This document shows positions 24,591-37,411 of a stretch of 64,000 bases of DNA, piece after piece. The number at the start of each line of letters is the position of its first letter. The first letter of the stretch is position 1. A program made the position numbers and the translations under genes. The notes under the pieces were generated by a model. It made no database searches, was not told the DNA's origin, and was given only the letters and a program-made list of their open reading frames with translations. Source of the stretch: Golubevia sp. BC0850 (Eukaryota; Basidiomycota; Exobasidiomycetes; Golubeviales; Golubeviaceae); the NCBI GenBank assembly GCA_012976225.1, contig JAAVVG010000028.1, positions 173,499 through 237,498 of the forward strand, in the 5' to 3' direction.

Positions 24591-26649
24591 TCAAGTCCAT
24601 TTGTCTATTTCGAGAATGCGAACGTTCTTCTTTAACCAATTGACCGTAGCCTCATCTGCTTTCACTGAAATGTCAGACTTCAGCAATCTAATTGTTGAAC
24701 AGGGACGAGCAGATCCGAAAGCTGGTTCTCCCTCGGAAGCGGTAGCGTCCAGGGTGTCGAGGAGTCTGCTAGCAATTGCAGCCACGTCTCTCGATGAGCG
24801 TCCTGTGCTTGCAGCTTTCCTTGCTCCAACCAGTGCCGCTAGATCTGTGCCTTCGATGACTAAGGATGTGTTGAGACTAAATCGCGGTTCTATTGCGAGA
24901 TCCTCCAGCCCTGGGAGTGGCATTCTTTCTCGATAGCCTGCTCTGATCCCCTCCCTTGAGAGCGGCGTGAGAAGCTGGACTAGATGATCACAGAAGCTGG
25001 ATTGAGTGGATTCCGGAAGGTAGAGTCCTAAGCCCCATAGCTTCAACCAGTCCTTGATCGAGTCGATAAGAGCAGACGCGGCTGCTTTGGCAGAGGCAGA
25101 ATCTGTGATCTGAAGGTCGTGGAGGAAGAGCTGCTCGAGAGAAGATGGAGTTCTGAAGAAAGAAAGATTTGGGGATTGACGTGATCAAATTGAAGTACTT
25201 TCAGTCTTGGCGCATCGAGATTCTTGAAGAAGAGGCTTGAGTGACCCGTTTGGGTCGATTTCGGAGGCGGATCGAGGTAGAGATGGTCGAGGTTGGGAAG
25301 ACTCATTGGTGGAATGTTGTCCACTTGAGTTCCTTCATTTGAACGAAGGGCTAGCGTCTCTAGTCTTGGATTTGACGACAGAAGCTTCACAGTCCATGAA
25401 GAAGTAAGCTCAGTGCTGCTGATCACGACCTCTCTTGCTCCTCGAAGTCGTTCCAACAATGCATCGTTGCATGCCAGGTTCTCATCCCCTGAAGTCCAGT
25501 TCAGAGTCTTGAGTGAGGCTTTCCAAGATGACAGGAATTCCAAGGTTTCATAGTCCTCGTCTGGCGGATACATATATGACTCCTCCTCCTCTCTACCAGA
25601 TCTTAAAACGACTAAATTGTTGCACTGTCCTCCCACCTCGACTATCAGCTTGCACAGATTTCCTTGATGGTCGATCGAGAGAGCTCGTAGAGTGCGTGAA
25701 GAGCACTTGATTGCGTTGCTGAGTCGTTCTTGAAGAGAAGCGTCGAGCTCGTCTTTGACCCCGAGTGAGACGTTCTTCACCGGACCCTTGGACTTCTTGG
25801 TGAAGACCTCCAATCCCTCGCAGATCTGCTCTCCTTTCCCTTCCATCTTGAATGAGCGGAAGAGTTGCGAAGATCCGTCGATCGACCCTTTCCAGGCATT
25901 GAGACTTGAGTCGATCTCATCAGAGGTGGAGCGTCAGCGAAAGACAAGAGCCTGAGAAAGAGGTCGGGAGAGACCCTCTCGAAGCTTCTGAGCTCGCTGG
26001 ACTTGATGGATCTGATTTCTCCTCTAAGATCTTGGAAGACAATCTCCAAATCGAGAAATTTCTCGATTTCATTGTCGCAATAGTAGTCCTGATCAGCAAG
26101 CTCCAAGTGATGAAGAGCCAATCCGAGGTAGGCATACATGGCTCTGAGATAAGTCTGCGGCATAAAAGAAAAAGAAAAAAGTTACAAATATGTATTCTTA
26201 GAGTAGTCTTTCTAAAGACAAGAGACGAAGTTCGATTGGAACTCATGAACTCACCTGAAAATTCTTCTTCCTCTCCAATGCCTTTTTCACGTCTTCCATT
26301 GCTTCATGAGCTTTCCCTCTTTTCCCTAGGGACTTGCTCCTCATCAATAGCAATTGGATTGAGTCAGGTGCAGATTCGATCAGCTGCGTTTCGAGGTCAT
26401 GGGTGAGTTTGAGCAAGCAAGGATCGAGCATCAGAAATCAGAATCCAGAACGAAGAAAGAGGACTCAATCTCCGCAGTCTGGATAGAATCACTCACCTTG
26501 GCGCAAAGTTATTCTGCAGTCTTGTAATCGAGTCTGTCTAAAGCATCTTGAGCTTCTCGAAGTTTAATGGCATGTTGCTGGTCTGAAGTGATACTGCGCT
26601 TGGCAGCTGGCTCATCGACTTGAGCGTCTTCGTTGGCTCTTTTGTTCAT
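24591..26649 (-). pseudogene. TPR / F-box / leucine-rich protein, disabled copy
   Basis: Reading from ATG 26649, exon 26649-26497, exon 26383-26255 and an exon from about 26165 onwards splice in phase and give a TPR region (LDRLDYKTAE... then LIESAPDSIQLLLMRSKSLG). An F-box-like helix follows (FERVSPDLFLRLLSFADA), then a leucine-rich C-terminal half ending at 24591. This is the usual plan of TPR/F-box/LRR ubiquitin ligase adaptors. Three lesions interrupt it. A TAA lies at 26511-26509, inside the TPR. The frame shifts near 25930, where the reading changes from LLSFADA to DEIDSSLNAWKGSIDG. It shifts again near 25170-25180, where LKVLQFDHVN must join LSFFRTPSSLEQLFLHD. No intron with usable splice sites removes these. 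I therefore call a pseudogene. Sequencing errors are the main alternative, though neighbouring genes show none. Confidence 0.6.
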
Positions 26650-27076
26650 CTTGAAGTTGAAGCTTGATGTTTACTTAGAATGCAGAGAGAGAATGCCCCA
26701 CTTGATAGAGTCGTCTGAGGGAGATAGATGATAGATCGAGACGAATGATTCAGCGAGTCAGCGAGTTTAGCACAACAGCAGATTAACCGTCTGAAAACGG
26801 TTATGAGACTCACCTGAAACACCGAATCTATCTACAAAGTAATGAGGTCTTCTGTTGAGGTTTCGGTTTCAAACATGTGGTGAGAGGGAGAAAAAGAAGA
26901 AAGTCCTTCTGTATAGGCAAGAAGAGGAAACAAGGGGAGAATTTGTTGTCTCCTCACAACTCCTCTCTTCCTCTCGGCTCCTCAAGAGCAAAGAGAAAGA
27001 GCTTCCAGACTTCAAGAACAACCAATTGCTTTGGGTGAAAAGAGGGTTCAAGGCTTACTCTTTCACTCAACGAATC
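26650..27076. promoter_or_regulatory. divergent promoter region, F-box pseudogene / SEN1
   Basis: The 427 bases between the two start codons carry no other exon. They should contain the SEN1 promoter and leader and the former promoter of the pseudogene. No specific factor site was identified. Confidence 0.45.
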
Positions 27077-30000
27077 ATGGCCGATTTTGTTTCCTCTTCC
27101 TCTTCACCTTCATCGAATTTACTTTCTCAGATCTCTTCTCTTCTCTCTTCTATGAGATCAAACCCAAAAGACAATCAGATATTCACTCAAGCGTTCCAAC
27201 TCATAAATACCAACTACACCTCCTTAACTCAATCTCACTCTCATCCTTTCTGTCATTTCAATGGACAATCTCCTCCCTTGGAAGGTCATCTTCAGACTGC
27301 CATGTTAAGGACGTTCGGGCTGGAAAAGTGCGCAGAGGTGGACAGCTGGATAGAAGGAATTGGGAAAAGCATTTATGCCTGCAGAGAATGCTACGTTGGC
27401 TTCGAGGAGGCGAGAGAGAGGCTGACTTCAGAGTGAGTACTAGCTAGAACTTGGAGCAGGATCATTTATTCGTGAAGGCACGTCTTGCTTCGCTAGCTGG
27501 ATAAAGACAGCACAGGCTTGTGTATTGTCAGCAACCTTGACAGCTTCCAATGAGCTAAGTCGATGCAGCCTCTCTCCTGCCTCGTCCTTACCTGTTGAGC
27601 ATCTCAAGACTGATTTGCCACCCACGTTTCCCCCTCCTTTCTGAAAGCTATCTCTGGAGTTTTTCGCCCGAAAAGATTACCAAATTCAACGCTCACATTG
27701 ATCAGTGGGAGGAAACGATAGCCACCTCCAAGCTCTCTAACACAACCTCAAATCCAGTCCTTTCCAACCTTTCGTCATCTGAACTGTTCGCAACTCTCTC
27801 CGTTCTATCTTCACCGAGTTCTGACAAGCTGAGATCTCAGTTTTCTAAACTGTTAGGTGGAAAGGACATTGTCGTCCTACCTCAATTGGAAGAGAGGGAG
27901 AACATTCCGGCTGGCATGTTGAGCTTCCTCTTTGAGGCAGATGGGAGAGAAGTCGAAGAGGAAGACATAAAGATCAGGAATTGGCTAAGGAAGCAGCTGA
28001 ATATAAAGGATATGTTCTCTCTAGTTAAACAAAGTAAGGGAGAAATCTCGAAAGACCAAAGATGCTCCAAGAAGATCGAGATGCTAATCCTCAGGATCAA
28101 AGAAAAGATCTCCAAGATCAATTCAAATTCCTCTTCAACTTCAAATGCTGAATTGAATTCAACCTGGGAAACGATGACATATCTCCTGCTTCTAGTTCCC
28201 TCAAGCTCTACCTCCTTGGCTCCGACAATCTTATCCCATCTTCATGACAAAGGATCGCATTTCTTACTCGTCTTGAGAGCTTTCAATCAGATCCTGAGTC
28301 ATCTAGGTCCTGAACTCTGGACCTTCATGATGAATTCTTCCGATAGAGGTTCAATCCCTCAAGCTACTGGCTTCAACGGTTTACCTTCTAGTAACACCAA
28401 ACCTACGATAGAAAATGATGAACTACCAGCAATGATTCTCTCAAGTATTCTAGACAATTCTGACTATGAAGGTTCTCTATTAATTGATCCTTCAAAAGAT
28501 GAGGCCCCTTCTAGAGAACTTCTGTTTCGTTGGATGGGTTTATTATTAAAATCTTTACATCTTCGAGACATGGAGCATTATGAACAGATTGAAGAATCCG
28601 GAGAGAGCCCATCCTCCTCAATTCCTGCAAACCGAAATGGTTCAGATCAGTTCGATGAGGTGTTCAAGAGGTTGGCTAACTTTCTGTTCGAAAGGATGCA
28701 GCAAAGCCATGTCAATCGATCTTGTAGATTAGCTTCTCTTGGAGAGATCTTTAAGCTATTGACAGATCATTTCGAGGCTTTGACGGCGCTGGATTCAGTC
28801 GGAGAAAGCGCAGGACAAGGAGGAGGGGAAGTGGAATCTAGAAAAAAGGGAAAAGAGAAGGAAACAGACTTATCCAACAAACGAACCTCTTCATTTCTTT
28901 CGGAAAGTCAACCCATCATCGAAAAGCACTGCTCTTCTATCTTCAAGATCTTAACCATTTACTCCAAGGAGATCGCTACTTTAGCAATGAAAGGTAGAAC
29001 TAGAAATGCAAATGAAAGTATAGGTACGGGATCTTCTGCTAGACGATCAGCTTTGAGACTTCTGGCTAGAGTTTTCAATAGAGACACGCTTTTGATTAGA
29101 TCGATTTCGTTAGAACTTGGTTCAGTTGTTTCATACCATTCAAACAACACTTGGAAAAATAGGGTTAAGAAAGTTAAAGATGAAAATGGAAATTTAGTTC
29201 CAATCCCTAAAGGTGCTTTGACTGCTTCCGAGATCTACAAGACGATTACCAAAGATTTTGATTTCCATTCCAGGATTAAGCTCTCTTCGGATGAACTTTG
29301 GAATGAAAGTTACAGTCAGCTGGATCATAGATTAAGTTCTCCGATCTGCTGTGCAATCTTCTTAGAGGCTTTGTCCAATTTAGCAGTCTTTCAAGATAGT
29401 GGTCCAGATTCGGAACTAGAGTTCAAGAACCACCTGTTGAAAGCTTCAGCTCAACCACCATCTTCTTATGTTCCGTACAAGACAAACGTCAAAGCCGTAG
29501 TGAAAGGAATATCGAGATCCTTATGGACAATGAGACATGACTTCAAAGACGTTCTAACAGATTATTCAGAATCAGCTTCTGAGAGCCAAGTTCAAGAGCT
29601 TTGCTTCCAGAACACGTACAGTCTCTTCAAGCTAGGTTTAAGTCCAGATCCTTTGATGCACAAGACTATGCAAGCATTGGTTAGATCAGGTTATTCGAAC
29701 GCTGAGTCGAGAGGTGACTGTTTCAAGGTTTTGTTCCAAATCTCCCCGAACCAAGCTTTGAGAGGTTTGGGAGACTTCCTACAAGAATTCGTCTTGGCAG
29801 CCACTACTCTGATCCAAGCTAACGAAGCCGCTAAATGGGTTATCAGAAGTGCTGCCGATGTTTTGGAAGTACTCTGTGCTTCTACTGATGGAGTGTTGAG
29901 ATCTGGGACCAAGTACTCTCTGTTGGACAACGCGAAGGAGGACGTCGTATCTTTGCTGCCTGGTATTTGGAAGATGATGTGCTCGGCTCTAGCGTGAGTA

Positions 30001-33000
30001 GTCGGTCTCGTAGAAGTGAGAACGGAAGCTATTCAAGATTTACTGACGATTGGCCCCTTCCTTCCTTTCTTCATCTTACTACAGAACCATCTTCACAAAT
30101 GCACCCCGTTGGTCCTCGCTCTTAGATCGAGCTCAGCTGACAGCGTGGTTACGTGATGTCAACATCTTCGGAGTCGAACTAGTGGAGCAGCTGCCGGTGG
30201 TCCAACAAGCTTACAGGACAGCTTTGGCTGGAAGGAGCTCCAAGATCCAAGAGATGAACGCCGATCTAGCCATGCCTATCAAGGTCTCAATCAGCTTCCT
30301 GCGGTTGAATGATGACGAGATTCTTCACGAATCGCTGAACTTCATCCACAGAGCTCTAGAACGTTTCGACTCAAGGAACCCACTTCCGGAGGACACGAAA
30401 GCTACTATGCTGGAATTCTGTCAGAAGATGCTGGATCAAGCCTCGAAGTCAGAGAAAGAAAGACTCACTTTGTTGACCATCGATCAACTCGAAGATCTTC
30501 AAGACAGATTGGATCCGGAAGTCAGACTCTCGAGACCTCAGGTCGTCACCATTGATTCTTCGGATGAGGACGAATCGTTCGGGACGTCTTCTTCTTCAAG
30601 AGACACAAGTCTTGTTCCGTCCAACGCCTCGATGGAGAAAAGGAAGAAAAAGGAGCTCAAGCAAAGCAAACTACCATTCTCAGTCGTCATCGAACCGCCT
30701 GCCAAGAAGAAGAAAGCTCCACCCGCACCCTCTCTATCCAAGGCCTTCCCAACGTCTTCAACACCTGTCGTTGCTACCAACAACAGGTATCAAGCTGCTG
30801 GAGCTGTGGCTAGGACCAAAGATTCGGGTCGGTCTTCTTCTGGAGTTGGTTCTACGTCTGCGAACAGCAAGCTCTCTCAGCTGCGATCCGATTTCAACAG
30901 CTCTAGATCCTGGAACGGGAACTCCAATAGGGCTGTCTCGAAGCCTGCTGCCTCCATCTCTAAGCCTACTACCAAGAGAGACGTCGATTCCGATACCACT
31001 GATTCGAGTGACGAAAGCTCTGGAGACGAAAGAGCTGCGAAGGGGCTGCACGCTCTCGTGAACGTGGATAGACAAGCAGCGATCAGAAATCTTTCGAAAT
31101 CGTCGGCTGCTCCGATTCACAAGCGTTCAGCCAAGATCATGTCTAACCCGGAAGAGGATAGGAGACGTAAGGAGAGAGCAGATCAAGAGAGAAAAAGACT
31201 GCTCAAGAAACCTCCCGACTTCAATCCTCTTTACGAATCAGTTCTCTCGTGGAACTACTATCACGATGGTCAGAGTCTACCTTCCCTTTCGTCTTCCAAA
31301 TCTGCTCCGCCTCTCTTCGCCGGATCTCAGGAGTACATGGATGTCTTTGGCCCGATGATGCTGTTGGAAACATGGGCTCAGATTCTCCAGGCGAAGGAAC
31401 AGATCGACAACGGAACTAGCAAGATGTTCCCTGTCGAGGTTCAAAGTCGAGCCAACATCGACAACAGCTTGGAGGTCGGTGTCACTCTGTCTCCAGACAT
31501 CATCATCACTTCTCAAAGCAGATTCTCAGATCAGGAAATCGTCGTCTTAAGGCAGAAGTTAGTCCCTTCCCTTGGCCAGCAAACCTCTCCTCCAAAAGCC
31601 ATTCTAGCCAAGATCAAAGAGTTTAAGATGCAAAGGACGGGACCACGAGTCACGCTGATCTGCTACCTCCAGAACGATCGCCAAGGAACCAACTCTGCTC
31701 TAGTCGACGGATCGAAATGGGAACTTGGGAAGCTGATCTCTCTGACTACTACTCACCGAGAGTTCGCTGCTCTTTCGAGTCTCGAGCACTATCCCTTAAG
31801 GGATCGAATCCTCAAGGCTCAGGTCACTCCAAAGGCGGTTTTATCCAGGAGTGAGGTTCAAGAAGCTAAGGATCTTTACGGACTGAATGAGCCTCAAGCT
31901 TCCGCCGTCGTTGCCTCTTTGAAAGAGCCTGGGTTCTCTCTCATTCAAGGACCTCCGGGAACGGGAAAGACCAGCACGATCTGCGGCTTGGTCTCTGCTT
32001 TCATCAAGAACAGGAAACCTGCTCCCGTCAGCGTCTTACCTGGTCAGAACAGAGCTGCAGGAGTCAAGAAGAAGATCTTTGTCTGTGCTCCAAGTAACGC
32101 TGCTATCGATGAGATCGCAAAGAGACTTCAGACCAACCTCAAGGACTCTGATGGGAACCCCATGAAGCTCAACATCGTTCGAACTGGAAGAGATGATACG
32201 ATCAACGTCAGTGTCAAGGAGATATCTCTCGAAAGACTGATCGAAGAAAGAATCGCTGAGATCAATCAGAAGAACAGTGGTGGTACTGCAGGAACCGATC
32301 CTAAGATCCTGCAGGAAGAGATTCGAAAGTTGAACTCGGATAGATCCTCGAAAGAGAATGAACTGCAAGTCGCAAGAGAGACTAGCGCCAACGTCAGTCA
32401 GATTCATCATCTCGAGAATGAGTTGAGAGTCCTGAAAGCGAAACGTTCAACTACGATGGCTCGACTCGATGAAGCCAAAGACAAGCAGCAAGACAACTTC
32501 AGACAGAGAGACGCTGAGACCAGGAAGGTCCGAGTAGATATCCTGACAGAGGTGAGTAGTTGGGCGCTGGGAAGCTAAGTTCGTTTGTGGGCTCAACTTC
32601 TTGGAATCGCAGAAGCACACTGATCTTCTCCCTCCTTTGTTTCCCGTTCAGGCCGATGTCATCTGCTCTACTCTGGGCTCGGCGGGCCATGAATCTTTGG
32701 CTAACTTGGCTTTCGATTTCGAGACTGTGATCATCGATGAAGCTGCTCAGGCTCGAGAGGTCGAGTCGCTCATCCCTCTTCGATACGGGTGCAAGCAATG
32801 TATTCTGGTCGGAGATCCTCTTCAACTTCCACCTACAGTCATCTCGAAGCCGGCGGAGAATCTCAAGTATGGACGATCTCTTTTCGTGAGAATGTTCAAC
32901 AAGGCAGCAGAGAGAGTACATCTTTTGAGGTGAGTTTCCAAAGTAAGCTCTTCCTTTGCACCGACAACGAACTCACTTTTGATTTCACCCTCCCACTACT

Positions 33001-34395
33001 TCTCAGTATTCAATATCGTATGCATCCAGAGATCTCAATCTTCCCAAGTAAGACATTCTACGAATCGAAGCTTCAAGACGGCCCCAACATGGCCAAATTG
33101 ACGGCCCAGCCTTGGCATTCGGATTTCCTCCTCAAACCTTTCAAGCTCTTCAGTACTTCAGGTCTAGAGTCTGCAGGTCGTGGGCATTCGAAGATCAATC
33201 GAGAAGAAGCTGAAGTGGCTCTTGCTATCTATCAAAGACTCCTGAGAGACTACTCTACCTACGACTTCGATCGAAAGATTGGTATCGTATCGGCCTACAA
33301 AGAGCAAGTCTTTGAGATGAAGAGAGTTTTCCGAAGCAGGTATGGAGAAGGAATCTTCGAAAGCGTTGACTTCAACACGGTTGATGGGTTTCAAGGTCAA
33401 GAAAAGTCGATCAGTGAGTTCGCGAGTTTCGTTCTTCATTCTTGGATTCATGAATTTTGTCTGACCATGTCAGCTCTCACTTTCTTCTATTCTCCCCTGC
33501 AGTCATCTTCTCTTGTGTAAGAGCAGGAACTGGATCGATCGGTTTCTTGAGTAGATTCGAACGTCTAAACGTTGCCATCACTCGAGCCAAATCAAACCTC
33601 TTCATCATAGGAAATGCTCCCGAGCTTCGCAAAGATCAACTGTGGTCTCGCCTCGTATCGAATGCCGAAGAAGTTGGAGCTCTCCAAGCGGTCACTGCGA
33701 AGACATTCAGCTCACCAAAATCCAAGGCCGTCGCTGCCTCAGAGCAGAGCGCTCCCAAAAAGACAAAGGCTACAGCCACTACTCCTACCGCTCCTCGTAG
33801 CATGCTTCAGACAACTGCAGTTGCCTCTTCGTCTCCAAAGGAGGCAACGAAGAAGAGACACGCTTCTAACGCTGAGAGTTTCCCACAAGGAAGGGAGGGA
33901 GAACTCGGTATCAAGAAGAGGAGGGAAGCAGAAGATCAACGACCTCAGGAACAATCATCGAAGAGGAAGGAGAAGGAGAAGGATACGGACTCTGCATCAT
34001 CAGCCTCTAGCAAACGATCCCGGTTGGACAGTGGAGAAGCTGGATCTAACGTCTCTGTCAAAGTTCCTTCCTCCACCAGACCGGCTGGACAGAAGACAGA
34101 TTCCAATTCTATGCTTTTCGATCTAATGGGCATTCCTTCATCCTCTTCTTCAGCAACTGCTTCTAATGGAACCTATCAGAGGAAAGCTTCGTCGACTCCA
34201 GCTCAACCACCGCCTTCTAATCCAAATCAAACTGCAGGGCCTGCAAATTTATCTACCTCTACTCCTAGTGGAAATCAACATCCCGCTTCCACCAATCCTG
34301 CTCCTCCCAAATCTGTAAACAAAGAATCAGCCAAGCCTTCAAATAGAGCCATTCAATCTTTGTTCGCTCCCAAAAGACCTCAACCGAAAAGATAG
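27077..34395 (+). CDS. SEN1: Sen1-type superfamily 1 RNA/DNA helicase
   Basis: Six exons, 27077-27432, 27648-29993, 30085-32551, 32652-32929, 33007-33413 and 33503-34395, give 2248 residues. The first ~1200 residues are a helical N-terminal domain of the Sen1 type. The helicase core is complete: QGPPGTGKTSTICGL (motif I, in exon 3 near 31950), IIDEAAQAREVESLIPLRYG (motif II), GDPLQLPPTV (motif III), SIQYRMHPEIS (motif IV), DGFQGQEKSIIFSCVRA (motif V, created across the last intron) and RLNVAITRAKSNLF (motif VI). Sen1 unwinds RNA:DNA hybrids, ends transcription of non-coding and some coding RNAs with Nrd1 and Nab3 in yeast, and limits R-loops in the nucleus. The tail after about residue 2000 is Ser- and Lys-rich with basic clusters that could be nuclear localisation signals. 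The length equals that of yeast Sen1 (2231). Human senataxin is the metazoan relative. Confidence 0.95.
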
Positions 34396-34884
34396 ACTAT
34401 CAGTCCATATCATCTGGTTGTAAATACCAGCTCGCATTTCCGTTCAGTCTCCTACTCTCTCTCCTAATGTATTCTCAATCCTTTCATGCCTTTCGCTAAT
34501 CTTCGCACTCTCAAATCATGTTCTTCTCATTCCCTCGCATTCGCAAAATCACAACCAAGCAATTTCATTTCCGCCTGTTTTTCTTGCATGATTTAGTTGC
34601 ATCGTAAAGCGTGATTGCACTTGCCATCGAGCAGAGAGCATCTCAGCTGCCCACTTCCAACGCAATTAGAAGAACAAAGCAGTTCGGAATCAGAGCCACA
34701 AGAGCTTCAAAATGATTTTAGGATGGAATGATCTATTTGTCGGGAATATCGATTACATTTCTATTTTGAGGGGATTTCTGAAAACTGTTGAAACATTTTT
34801 GATTTTGGTTTCTCAGAAGAGAAGCGATCTTGAAGAATGAAGATTAAAGAGGAAGTCATAAGATAGAGAAGCTCTCTCCTTCGT
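34396..34884. other. convergent intergenic region
   Basis: This stretch lies between the 3' ends of SEN1 (+) and the phosphoglycerate dehydrogenase gene (-). I saw no coding exon. It should hold both 3' UTRs. Confidence 0.5.
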
Positions 34885-37007
34885 TTATTGAAGAAGACGA
34901 GTCTAAAGGCAGACGAAAACCAGAGGCCAAGGTCAGTAAAAAATATCCTTCATCCTCATTCTCTCCCTTTTTCTACTCACCAAGATATTAGCTCCAGTCC
35001 TACTAATTCTATCATAAATATCTCTAACATCACTCTCCGAAACACCAGAGATATCAGCCATAAGATAAGCGACATCTTTAAAAGAATCTGAATGTTGTTT
35101 ATCTACGTTGTGAGATCCTAGAATTTCGTTAACAGCTCTTAAAGAACCAGGTTGATTTTGATGAACGTAACAGATTCTGATGACTCTGGTATCAGCTTCT
35201 GTGATAACACGAAGATCTACTTCTGGGAAGTTGACAGCCCCAACACTGATTGATTTGGAAAAGGGAGAGAGAGAGAGAGAGAGAGAGAGGGTGGTCAGAG
35301 TTTTGATCCAGGATGGTTAGGAGAAGGAAACTTTGAAGAAAAGGGTTCTCATAGAGCTCAACTCACCTAGCACCATAATTGATATATCTAATCAAAGCAT
35401 TTCCAACTTCGATTCCAATCATTTTTTGAGCTTCTTCAGTAGAACCACCAATATGTGGAGTTAAGATAATATTTCCACAATTTCTCAATCTTTCAGCCCA
35501 ATCATTTAAATCATTTCCAAAAGCACCTTTTCCATTTGAACCAGGTTCTTTTGGGAAAACATCAACAGCAGCACCAGCTAAATGACCATTTTCTAAAGCT
35601 TCAACTAAATCTGGTATATTAACAACACTACCTCTAGCATTATTTAACAAATAACTTCCTTTTTTCATCCATTCTAATTCTTTCTTTCCAATCAAATTCT
35701 TAGTTTCAGGTAATTCTGGAACATGTAAAGAAACGAAATCAGAATGATTTAAAAGAGTTTCCATATTTTCAACTTGTTTTGCAGTTCCCAAAGGCATTAA
35801 AGGAATCACATCATAATAAAGTACTCTCATTCCCATAGCTTCTGCTAAAACTGAAAGTTGAGCTCCAATATGTCCATATCCTACAATTCCTAAGGTTTTC
35901 CCTCTAACTTCATAACATCCTTTGCTTACTTTGTTCCATTCTCCTAATCTCATTTCCATGGCTCTGTCTGCTAGTTGTCGTGATAGACAGATCGTCTCTC
36001 CAATTACTAATTCTGCAACTGAACGCGAATTTGCGAAAGGTGAGTTGAAAACTGCTACTCCTGCTTTGGCGGCTGCGATTAGATCGACTTGATTGGTTCC
36101 GATGCAGAAACATCCTACTGCTAGTAGCTGGAGAGGGTAGAGAAGGGAGGAAGGAGGTGGGATCAGCTTCTCTTGAAGAGGTTCAAAAGGGAAATTGATG
36201 ATTTTATTCCTAACTCGATTATCAAACATGATTGAGAAAGAGAGATAAAAGGATGTAGGACACGTTCTCTCTTGGCAGCTCCCATCATGTCTCCCTTTGA
36301 GCGACGCCTTCCTGTCGACTCTGTGACTCATTTCAGCTTGAAGGAAAGAGCTAGATAGGTTCCAACTTGCCTTGCGACAGAAAAGCCGTTGCTGTGAAGC
36401 TCCGAGATCACCATTTCTCATCCTTGGAAGAATTTCTTCCTATCCGCATCTTCTTCCTGTTTCCTTCTCGTCCGTCCTTCTGACTCACCTTCTGAGCCTT
36501 TCTAAAGACATTAGCAGTCAATTTAGTCTTACTCCTAATTCCCACGACATGGTAATCCCCGATCTTTTCACAAAGCTCCTGTTCTGACCAAGCTTTAGTA
36601 TGAAAATCGACTTGATAACCTTGTTCTTTGAGCATATTCACAGCTCCAGTTGAGACGTTCTCTAAAAGAAGAATCTTGATATCACCAGTATCAAAAGGAG
36701 TTAACAATCTTGGAAGGTTCGAAGCTCCACCTGGAATTGAAACGCTTCTCTGCCTATTACGATTTGAATTTGGAGATTGAGATAAAGTTGGAGGTGAAGA
36801 TGGAGCTGCACCGATTGGGAAAACTGGTTCAGTTGCTTTAACTTGATTAACTCCATTCGTGTTGCTGGTTGGAGTATTCAAGGATTGATTTGCCATTAAA
36901 GCGGAAAGTGAACCTGCTGAAGCTAAAGTTGAAATTGAAGGTGGTGAACCAGAGGATGAACCAGTAGCTCGATGAAAGGCTTGTCCATGTCCAGTTGGTG
37001 TATCCAT
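34885..37007 (-). CDS. SER3: D-3-phosphoglycerate dehydrogenase
   Basis: Four exons, 37007-36489, 36127-35367, 35245-34981 and a six-codon last exon 34902-34885, encode 520 residues. The enzyme oxidises 3-phosphoglycerate to 3-phosphohydroxypyruvate with NAD, the first step of serine synthesis in the cytosol. After a Ser/Asn/Pro-rich N-terminal extension of about 110 residues come IKILLLENVSTGAVNMLKEQ, the catalytic-domain motif NSPFANSRSVAELVIGE, the NAD-binding loop GIVGYGHIGAQLSVLAEAMG, NNARGSVVNIPDLVEAL and the catalytic histidine in ILTPHIGGSTEEAQ. The third exon encodes a C-terminal ACT domain (NFPEVDLRVITEADTRVIRI), the serine-binding regulatory domain of this family. The tiny last exon ends the protein in TRLLQ, close to the TRLLY end of the yeast enzymes, which supports it. 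Exon 2 is notably AT-rich in codon choice. A GA-dinucleotide run lies in the intron near 35265-35289. Confidence 0.95.
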
Positions 37008-37411
37008 CTTAGACTGAAATTCAAAAGTTGATTTAAATTGGTGGGTGGGAGGGAAAGAGAAGCGTTGAGACGTTGAGAAGAATCTTCGAGTCACTCACTA
37101 CAACAGCGGAAACGCAACACCCGCGATGACGCAATTTCAGTCAATGCATGCATCCCTTCTCTAACTGTCTCTAAGTCATCCTTTTTCTAAATGGAATCCA
37201 ATCCAATCCAATCCAATCCAATCCCATCTCAGACTTTGCTTCCTAATCATTATCAATTTTAGAGACTGAAAGGAGACATGCGGAGAAAATGGGTCTGCTG
37301 TAGCTGTAGCCCGATTCGCTCTTCCGAAATCAGCTCGATCGCATCCTGGCTTTTCTTCTTCCCATCCCATCCCATCTTTCTTTAAAAATTGATTCTTTCT
37401 CTCTTTCTAGG
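37008..37411. promoter_or_regulatory. divergent promoter region, SER3 / unknown membrane protein
   Basis: These ~400 bases separate two divergent start codons. An AATCC microsatellite lies at 37198-37222. A pyrimidine tract ending in TAG stands immediately before the plus-strand ATG and looks like a splice acceptor, so that gene may have a 5' UTR intron. No named factor site was recognised. Confidence 0.5.

Noticed and set aside
26243-26431. Start of the TPR/F-box gene at an ATG near 26430 that would avoid the TAA
   Set aside because: That ATG lies inside the intron between two exons that splice in phase and give a proper TPR; using it loses the conserved upstream helix.
35265-35289. GA dinucleotide run as a functional element
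   Set aside because: It lies within an intron and is an ordinary microsatellite.
37005-37094. N-terminal extension of phosphoglycerate dehydrogenase starting near 37094 that looks like a mitochondrial presequence
   Set aside because: The frame there opens with GTG, not ATG; the first ATG is at 37007.
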